DNA from: Kineosporia babensis
GTDB taxonomy: Bacteria > Actinomycetota > Actinomycetes > Actinomycetales > Kineosporiaceae
Length of the DNA: 64,000 nucleotides
Assembly (NCBI RefSeq): GCF_021129305.1
Contig: NZ_JAJOMB010000012.1
Span: 186,001-250,000, forward strand
Reading direction: 5' to 3'
In this document: positions 58,419 through 64,000 of the stretch, one piece after another
Numbering within the stretch: position 1 is the stretch's first letter
Layout: each line of letters starts with the position of its first letter
Notes under the pieces: model-generated
What the model was told of the DNA's origin: nothing
The model's input: the letters and a program-made list of their open reading frames with translations, nothing else
The model's database searches: none
Program-made: the position numbers and the translations under genes

Positions 58419-59459
58419 TCAGTAGTCGGTCTCGCCGAGCCGCGCTCGCATCAATCGCCGCAGCGACTCCAGCCGGGCCGCCCCGGAAGGGCCTGCGTGC
58501 CCCTCGGCCACCCAGGCGTCCAAGCCACACTCGGCCTCGTCGTGCGAGCAACCGCGCGGGCAGTCGTCCGTACCGGCTTCCAACTCTGGGAAGGCATGCA
58601 GCAACCGCGACGGGTCCACGTGCCCGAGCCCGAACGAACGCACCCCCGGGGTGTCCACCACCCAGCCACCGTCGGGCAGCCGTAGCGCCACCGCCGAGGT
58701 AGAGGTGTGCCGACCTCGGCCGGTCACGTCGTTCACCCGCCCGATGGCTCGCGAAGCCCCCGGCACCAGCGCGTTGAACAGCGTCGACTTACCCACGCCG
58801 GAATGCCCCACGAGCACGGTCACCCGGCCGGCCAGCCGTTCGCGCACCGCGTCCAGCCCGACGATGCCATCGGGGGAGCGCTGGGTGACCAGCCACGGCA
58901 CCTCCAGCGCCGCGTAACCCGAGGTGAACCCGGCCGGATCGGCCAGGTCGGCCTTGGTCAGCACCAGCAGCGGGTCCAGCCCGGCGTCGTAGGCGGCGAC
59001 CAGGCAGCGGTCGACCATCCGGGGCCGCGGCTCCGGATCGGCCAGCGCGGTGACCACGGCCAGCTGGTCGGCGTTGGCCACGATCGTCCGCTCGATCCGG
59101 TCGGTGTCGTCCGCGCTGCGGCGCAGCACCGAGGTCCGCGGCTCGACCCGGACGATCCGGGCCAGCGACCCCTCGGCGCCGGAGACGTCGCCGACCAGCC
59201 CGACCCGGTCACCGACGATCACCGAGGTCTTGCCGCCGAGCTCCCGGGCCTTCATCGCGGTGATCACCAGGTCGTCCCCGGAGGACTCGAAACCCCCCAG
59301 CAGGCAGCCGTACCGGCCGCGATCGACCGTGACCACCTGGGCCAGCACGGCGTCGGCGTGGCTGGGCCGGTCCTTGGTCCGCGGCCGGTTGCCCCGGGGA
59401 TTGGGCCGGAACCGGATCCGGCTCTCCTCGTCCTGCTGCCCGCGGCTACGGCGGCTCAC
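58419..59459 (-). CDS. rsgA: Ribosome small-subunit-dependent GTPase A
   Basis: 346 residues. An N-terminal OB fold (RYGCLLGGFESSGDDLVITAMKAREL) and a circularly permuted GTPase domain in the order G4 (LVLTKADL), G1 (GHSGVGKSTLFNAL), G2/G3 (RHTSTSAVALRL, VVDTPGVRSFGL). A C-terminal zinc knuckle DDCPRGCSHDEAECGL follows. RsgA acts in late 30S maturation. Follows aroA by 16 bp in an operon. Confidence 0.95.
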   Translation of the reverse strand: MSRRSRGQQDEESRIRFRPNPRGNRPRTKDRPSHADAVLAQVVTVDRGRYGCLLGGFESSGDDLVITAMKARELGGKTSVIVGDRVGLVGDVSGAEGSLARIVRVEPRTSVLRRSADDTDRIERTIVANADQLAVVTALADPEPRPRMVDRCLVAAYDAGLDPLLVLTKADLADPAGFTSGYAALEVPWLVTQRSPDGIVGLDAVRERLAGRVTVLVGHSGVGKSTLFNALVPGASRAIGRVNDVTGRGRHTSTSAVALRLPDGGWVVDTPGVRSFGLGHVDPSRLLHAFPELEAGTDDCPRGCSHDEAECGLDAWVAEGHAGPSGAARLESLRRLMRARLGETDY

Positions 59460-59475
59460 TGGCGGACCACCGCCC

Positions 59476-60807
59476 TCAGCGCCGTTCGGGGCCGTCCGAG
59501 GCGGTCAGCATCCGTTCCCACAGCTGGGTGAACTCCGGCAGGGTCTTGGCGGTGGTGCCGATGTTCTCCACCGACACCCCGGCCACCTTCAGGCCGATCA
59601 CCGCGCCGGCGGTGGCCATCCGGTGGTCGGCGTAGCTGTGGAACACCCCGCCGTGCAGCTTGGCCGGCTTGATGATCAGGCCGTCCTCGGTCTCGGTGAC
59701 GTTGCCGCCGAGCTGGTTCAGCTCCGTGGCCAGGGCCGCCAGCCGGTCGGTCTCGTGGCCCCTCAGGTGGGCGATCCCGCGCAGGTGGGAAGGGGTCTCG
59801 GCGAGGGCGGCGAGGGCGGCGATGGTGGGGGTGAGCTCACCGGCCGCGCGCAGGTCGGCGTCCAGGCCGTAGAGCTCGCCGGTGCTGCGCACGGTCAGGC
59901 CGTCACGGTCCAGGCTGACGTCGGCGCCCATCTGGTCGAGCAGGTCGCGCAGGTGGTCCCCGGCCTGGGTGGTGTACTGCGGCCAGCCCGGCACGGTGAC
60001 CTGGCCGCCGGCCAGCACCGCCGCGGCCAGGAACGGCGCCGCGTTGGACAGGTCCGGCTCGACCATCACGTCCAGGCCGCCGACCCGGCCGGGCTCGACC
60101 CGCCAGACGTCCGGCTCGGAGTCGTCGATCACCACGCCGACGTCGCGCAGCGCCTCGACCGTCATCGTCACGTGCGGCTCGCTGGGCACCTGGCCACCGA
60201 CGTGGCGCAGGGTCAGGCCCTCCTCGAACCGGGCCCCGGCCAGCAGCAGCGCCGAGACGAACTGCGAGGAGGCGGAGGCGTCGATCTCCAGCGTGCCGCC
60301 GCGCACCGAGCCGGTACCGCGCACGGTGAAGGGCAGCCGGCCGCCGCCGTTGTCGTCGACCGTGATCCCCAGCCCGCGCAGCGCCTCGATGATCGGGCCC
60401 ATCGGCCGGACCCGGGCGTGCGGGTCGCCGTCGAAGGCGATGTCCCCGTTGGCCAGGGCCGCGATCGGCGGCACGAAACGCATCACGGTGCCGGCCAGGC
60501 CGACGTCGATCGAGGCCGGCCCGCGCAGCTCACCGGGGGTGATCAGCCAGTCGGCGCCGAACGCCCCGGTGGCGGTCGCGTCGTCCAGCACCGTGCCCAG
60601 GCTGCGGACCGCCGAGGCCATCAGCAGCGTGTCGCGCGAACGCAGCGGCGCGCGCAGCCGGGACGGCTCGTCGGCCAGCGCGGCGAGCACCAGATACCGG
60701 TTGGTGAGGGACTTGGAGCCGGGCAGCGACACCGTCGCCGAGATCGGGCCGTTCACCGTCGGGGCCGGCCAGGGTGCCGTCGCCTCGTCGCTCACCGGGG
60801 TACTCAT
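59476..60807 (-). CDS. aroA: 3-phosphoshikimate 1-carboxyvinyltransferase (EPSP synthase)
   Basis: 443 residues from ATG 60807; the frame is open to GTG 60852 and no ribosome-binding site decides between them. The [18 protein letters not shown] shikimate-3-phosphate/PEP loop, [34 protein letters not shown] and the C-terminal [25 protein letters not shown] are diagnostic of AroA. It joins PEP and shikimate-3-phosphate in the chorismate pathway. It is first of the aroA-rsgA operon. Confidence 0.93.
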   Translation of the reverse strand: MSTPVSDEATAPWPAPTVNGPISATVSLPGSKSLTNRYLVLAALADEPSRLRAPLRSRDTLLMASAVRSLGTVLDDATATGAFGADWLITPGELRGPASIDVGLAGTVMRFVPPIAALANGDIAFDGDPHARVRPMGPIIEALRGLGITVDDNGGGRLPFTVRGTGSVRGGTLEIDASASSQFVSALLLAGARFEEGLTLRHVGGQVPSEPHVTMTVEALRDVGVVIDDSEPDVWRVEPGRVGGLDVMVEPDLSNAAPFLAAAVLAGGQVTVPGWPQYTTQAGDHLRDLLDQMGADVSLDRDGLTVRSTGELYGLDADLRAAGELTPTIAALAALAETPSHLRGIAHLRGHETDRLAALATELNQLGGNVTETEDGLIIKPAKLHGGVFHSYADHRMATAGAVIGLKVAGVSVENIGTTAKTLPEFTQLWERMLTASDGPERR

Positions 60808-60907
60808 GAATTCGCTCGCGCCGCTTCCGTCATCGCTGTCCGCCACTTGCACGGGTTATCGAGCGATGAGGGTATCTGCCCGCACCTGAGGCGGGCAGCC
60901 CCATCTT

Positions 60908-61591
60908 CTACAGCCCGGCCCGGCGGGCGGCCTTGTGTGCCCTGGCCGCCTGCTTGGCGGCCAGCTTGCCGGCCTTGCGCTGGGCCCGGCGGCTGCTGTC
61001 ACCGGCGTCGTGAGCGGCCTGACGCGCGGCCTGCTGGGCGTCCTTGCGGAACTGCTTGGCCGACTTCTTGGCCTGCTTGGTGGCCTTGCGACCGGAGAGC
61101 CGGGCCTGCTCCACCGACTCGGCGGCGTCCTCCCGGGCGTCGTGGATCGCGGCCGCGGCGGCCTTGCGCGGCTTCCGGCCGCGGTAGGCCACGCTGGGCT
61201 TGCCCTCGGTGTCCACCGTGGCCAGCAGGGCGCCGCCGATCAGGCCCAGGGTCTTGACGAAGGTGGCCTGCTTCTCGCGGCGCAGCGCCGGGTCCTTCTC
61301 CTTCCAGAACGGTTCCACCGGCTGCACCACGGGTGCGGTGGCCACGATCGCCAGGGAGGACAGGCGGGGCAGCCGGCCGAGGGCCAGCAGGGAGCCCGCG
61401 ACCGCGGTGACCGCCCCGGCGGCCCGCACCACCATCACCGGGTCGTTGGGCAGGCGCAGCGGTCCGGAGACCTGGTTGAGCACGGGGCGCGCGGCCTCGG
61501 CGTGCGCGCCCGGATGACGGGCGGCCTCGACCCCGGACTGGATCAGTGGGGCGGCGAGCAGCGGGCGGGCGACACGGCGGACGATGGTCAT
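60908..61591 (-). CDS. DoxX-family membrane protein with basic tail
   Basis: 227 residues. Residues 1 to about 140 contain the DoxX-like helices (VARPLLAAPLIQSGVEAARHP, VMVVRAAGAVTAVAGSLLAL, LSSLAIVATAPVVQPVEPFW, TFVKTLGLIGGALLATVDTEGKPS). The last ~85 residues are a Lys/Arg/Ala-rich helical tail (KKSAKQFRKDAQQAARQAAHDAG...), probably cytoplasmic and able to bind nucleic acid or acidic partners. Single gene near sigR, consistent with the oxidative-stress links proposed for some DoxX proteins (inference). Confidence 0.82.
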   Translation of the reverse strand: MTIVRRVARPLLAAPLIQSGVEAARHPGAHAEAARPVLNQVSGPLRLPNDPVMVVRAAGAVTAVAGSLLALGRLPRLSSLAIVATAPVVQPVEPFWKEKDPALRREKQATFVKTLGLIGGALLATVDTEGKPSVAYRGRKPRKAAAAAIHDAREDAAESVEQARLSGRKATKQAKKSAKQFRKDAQQAARQAAHDAGDSSRRAQRKAGKLAAKQAARAHKAARRAGL

Positions 61592-61684
61592 GGTCCTTTG
61601 CTACTCCTGATCGACTCCCGGCGCGAACGGACAGGCCGGACATCCGCGGAAATCGGCGCTGCCTCACAGCTTCGAGACACGACC

Positions 61685-61690
61685 TACGCT
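61685..61690 (+). promoter_or_regulatory. -10 box of the leaderless SRAP gene
   Basis: TACGCT ends 7 nt before ATG 61698. Confidence 0.6.
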
Positions 61691-61697
61691 GATAGCC

Positions 61698-62573
61698 ATG
61701 TGCGGACGCTATGCCTCCAGCCGAAGCCACGAGGAACTCGTCGTCGAGTTCGAGGTGGAGGAAGACCGGACCACCGACCAGAGCGCCGGGCCGCCGATGT
61801 ACAACGTCGCGCCCACCGACACCGTGCCGGTCGTGGTGCAGCGGCTGGCGGTACCTGAGCCGCAGTCCTCGGACGACCCCGACGCCTTGGTCACGGCGGC
61901 GCTGAAGGGCGAGCCGGAGAAGCGGCCGGTGCGGCAGTTGCGTTCGCTGCGCTGGGGCCTGGTGCCCTCGTGGAGCAAGAACGCCTCGGGCGGGGCCCGG
62001 ATGATCAACGCCCGGCTGGAGACGCTGCTGGAGAAGGGCGCGTTCAAGAAGGCCGCGCTGAGCCGCCGCTGCCTGGTCCCGGCCGACGGCTGGTACGAGT
62101 GGCAGGTCAGCCCCACGGCCAAGGACGCCAAGGGCAAGCCCCGTAAGCAGCCGTTCTTCCTCCATCTGGCCGACGGGCAGAAGCTGGCCCTGGGCGGGGT
62201 CTACGAGTTCTGGCGCGACCCGGAGCAGGACCCCGAGGACCCGGCCGCCTGGCTGGTCAGCTTCGCGGTGATCACCACCGCCGCCGAGCCCGGCCTGGAC
62301 ACCGTTCACGACCGGATGCCGCTGGTACTGCCCGCGGACCGCTGGGCCGACTGGCTGGACCCGACCAACCAGGACGCCGCGAGCGTCCATGATCTGACCG
62401 TTGACCTGCCGGCCGGACGGTTCGCCGCGCTGCCGGTCACCCACCGGGTGAACTCGGTCCGCAACGATGGTCCCGAGCTCCTCGAGCCCGCCCCGATGGA
62501 CAGCCTGATCGGGGTGGTCGACCCGGCCACCGGTGAGCTGATCGGCGGCCCCGAGAGCGAAGCGCTGTTCTGA
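61698..62573 (+). CDS. SRAP (SOS response-associated peptidase, YedK/HMCES) protein
   Basis: 291 residues. Cys2 (MCGRYA) forms the thiazolidine crosslink with abasic sites in single-stranded DNA. PMYNVAPTDTVPVV, ARMINARLETL, LVPADGWYEW and TVHDRMPLVLP supply the other active-site residues (Asn, Glu and His). It protects abasic sites during replication. A leaderless start at ATG 61698 leaves Cys2 directly after the initiator Met, as required. An acidic insert is present at about 60-77. No LexA box was seen upstream. Confidence 0.93.
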   Translation: MCGRYASSRSHEELVVEFEVEEDRTTDQSAGPPMYNVAPTDTVPVVVQRLAVPEPQSSDDPDALVTAALKGEPEKRPVRQLRSLRWGLVPSWSKNASGGARMINARLETLLEKGAFKKAALSRRCLVPADGWYEWQVSPTAKDAKGKPRKQPFFLHLADGQKLALGGVYEFWRDPEQDPEDPAAWLVSFAVITTAAEPGLDTVHDRMPLVLPADRWADWLDPTNQDAASVHDLTVDLPAGRFAALPVTHRVNSVRNDGPELLEPAPMDSLIGVVDPATGELIGGPESEALF

Positions 62574-62598
62574 AAGGCCTTCGAGCAAAGGACGATTG

Positions 62599-63240
62599 AT
62601 GCCAGTGGACGTCGCAAGTCCGGTGTTGGAGATCGAGACTCCGCTGGGGCCGGCTCGCGCTCACCTGTTCACGCCCGAGGAGCCCGTCGGCCGGATCGTG
62701 CTCGGTCATGGCGCCGGGGGTGGGATCGGCGCGGCCGATCTGGTCGCGGTGCAGAAGGCTGCCGTCGCGGCCGGCTGGCAGGCCGTCCTGGTGGAACAGC
62801 CGTGGCGGGTGGCCGGCAAGAAGGTGGCCGCACCGCCGCCCAAGCTGGACATCGGCTGGCATGCGGTGTTCGAAGGGCTTCCCGCGCTGGACGTGCCCCT
62901 GGTGGTCGGCGGCCGTAGCGCGGGTGCTCGGGTGGCCTGCCGTACTGCGGCCGAGCTGGGCGCCCGGGCGGTCTGCTGCCTGGCCTTTCCGCTGCATCCG
63001 CCCGGCAAGCCGGAGAAGTCCCGGGCCTTCGAACTGGCGATGCCGCACCAGCACGGCATCGAGGTGCTGGTGGTGCAGGGCGAGAAGGACCCGTTCGGCG
63101 GATGGGCCGAGGTGGAGGCCGAGAACCTGCCCGGTGTCGAGGTGGCCCGGGTCGAGGGCGATCACTCGCTGAAGAAGTACGGCCCGGTCGCGGCCGCCGT
63201 GGCGGCCCGCCTGACCAACTGGGTCTCAGCCCCGGAATGA
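62599..63240 (+). CDS. Alpha/beta hydrolase (dienelactone hydrolase/KANL3-Tex30-like)
   Basis: 213 residues from ATG 62599, with AAAGGACG upstream. [20 protein letters not shown] is the oxyanion loop, [11 protein letters not shown] the nucleophile elbow (Ser), [11 protein letters not shown] the Asp and GDHSLKKYG the His. This is the small KANL3/Tex30-like hydrolase family of unknown substrate. The start is 25 bp after the SRAP gene, so they may share a transcript. Confidence 0.85.
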   Translation: MPVDVASPVLEIETPLGPARAHLFTPEEPVGRIVLGHGAGGGIGAADLVAVQKAAVAAGWQAVLVEQPWRVAGKKVAAPPPKLDIGWHAVFEGLPALDVPLVVGGRSAGARVACRTAAELGARAVCCLAFPLHPPGKPEKSRAFELAMPHQHGIEVLVVQGEKDPFGGWAEVEAENLPGVEVARVEGDHSLKKYGPVAAAVAARLTNWVSAPE

Positions 63241-63478
63241 CCTTGCAGCATCGGCTGTTGTGCTCTCTGTGCAGGCGGTCAGCGACCCACGTGCCCGGGC
63301 GTGTCGGACCCCGACGACCGGCCTGCCGCCAAGGCGTTCGCGAAGAGTGAGGAGTACGCCGTTGCTACTCGTGACGACGGTCGAGGAACGGCCGACCGGG
63401 GCAGATCGGTCGTCCGGTCAGTCCACAGGCCGAACCTGGGAGGGTAAAGCCGCTCCGGTGCAGCTAGGCTCGTCGGTG

Positions 63479-64000
63479 ATGGATACCCAAGCGGGTCGCG
63501 CACCGGCGACCGAGAATCCACAGGAGCGGTCCGCCCGCTTCGAGCGGGATGCCCTGCAGTACCTGGACCAGCTCTACTCTGCGGCCCTGCGGATGACGCG
63601 TAACCCGGCGGATGCCGAGGACCTCGTCCAGGAGACGTTCACCAAGGCCTTCGCGTCCTTCCACCAGTACCAGCCCGGGACCAACCTGAAGGCCTGGCTG
63701 TACCGGATCCTGACCAATGCGTACATCAACACGTACCGCAAGAAGCAGCGCGAGCCCCAGCAGGCGCAGACCGACGAGATCGAGGACTGGCAGATCGCCC
63801 GGGCCGGCTCGCACACCTCGACCGGGCTGCGCTCGGCCGAGGCCGAGGCGCTGGACCGGCTGCCCGACTCGGACGTGAAGGAAGCGCTGCAGCGGATCCC
63901 CGAGGAGTTCCGGATCGCGGTCTACCTGGCCGATGTCGAGGGCTTCGCCTACCGCGAGATCGCCGAGATCATGGGTACCCCGATCGGCACCGTGATGTCC
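63479..64000 (+). CDS. sigR: ECF sigma factor, SigR/SigH type (partial, runs off the window)
   Basis: 174 residues are visible from ATG 63479 (GTG 63476 in frame is an alternative; a TAGGCT -10 box ends at 63470). Region 2 ([65 protein letters not shown]) and the beginning of region 4 ([39 protein letters not shown]) are those of SigR, the thiol-oxidative-stress sigma factor controlled by the zinc anti-sigma RsrA, whose gene would lie just beyond the window. A possible autoregulatory GGAAC motif lies at 63385. Confidence 0.88.
   Translation, partial: MDTQAGRAPATENPQERSARFERDALQYLDQLYSAALRMTRNPADAEDLVQETFTKAFASFHQYQPGTNLKAWLYRILTNAYINTYRKKQREPQQAQTDEIEDWQIARAGSHTSTGLRSAEAEALDRLPDSDVKEALQRIPEEFRIAVYLADVEGFAYREIAEIMGTPIGTVMS

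Noticed and set aside
63385-63414. SigR-dependent promoter (GGAAC ... GTC) before sigR
   Set aside because: The -35 part fits roughly but the spacing and -10 part are poor; kept only as a remark in the gene entry.

Overview
The window is very GC-rich and densely coded. It reads as a chromosomal stretch of an actinobacterium (Actinomycetota), possibly a Kineosporia-like genus, although the rank below phylum is a guess. The evidence is the gene set: UPF0182, PPA1309 and DUF5679 proteins, a PF10103 zincin, a DUF6297 membrane protein, a SigR-type sigma factor and the aroA-rsgA-hisN neighbourhood. Actinobacterial initiator tRNAs (C1/U72) and many leaderless genes, with a TANNNT -10 box 6-8 nt before the start codon, point the same way. 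No rRNA, CRISPR array, phage or transposase was seen.

Layout. 1-9.1 kb is a conserved housekeeping block: ABC1 kinase (cut by the window edge), ThiF-like protein, DUF5679, YgjP-like peptidase, NUDIX, zincin, atypical SDR, PDZ/Lon-type protease and PPA1309. Intergenic DnaA-box clusters lie near 1.75 and 2.5 kb. UPF0182 fills 9.3-12.3 kb, followed by the first of three identical initiator tRNA genes. 12.8-23.2 kb is an accessory catabolic region: a GntR/FCD regulator, a VOC-GGT-aspartate dehydrogenase-M20 operon, a nitrate/taurine-type ABC importer, a Rieske oxygenase with NTF2-like partner, and two small genes. A 13-bp motif in front of both operons suggests one regulon. Two tandem GH12-CBM2 cellulase-like genes follow (23.4-25.8 kb), then two more initiator tRNAs. 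26.4-30.4 kb holds amine oxidase, LysR and aldehyde dehydrogenase.

30.4-46.3 kb is mixed: a small gene under a LexA-type SOS box, a beta-lactamase-fold hydrolase, a ferredoxin behind a Zur/Fur-like box, an ABC-DUF6297-SUKH operon, an aminotransferase, a kinase-GGCT fusion, a thioesterase with no normal start codon, an esterase, AIM24, an MFS transporter, a repeat-rich protein, an LLM flavoprotein and a VanX-like protein that has lost zinc ligands.

46.4-53.2 kb is the most interesting part. A tRNA-His gene without G-1/C73 lies directly before a non-standard, alphaproteobacterial/eukaryote-like HisRS and HisG. A convergent Hen1-Pnkp RNA-repair operon comes next, separated by a perfect 42-bp palindrome. 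The last part has a soluble PAS-MCP, TetR and Rrf2 regulators, a membrane protein, HisN, DUF2231, RsgA, AroA, DoxX, an SRAP protein, an alpha/beta hydrolase and the start of a SigR-like sigma factor.

Another pattern is in-frame minisatellites (15- or 21-bp units) inserted in loops of at least three otherwise ordinary enzymes, plus longer repeats in one uncharacterised protein.
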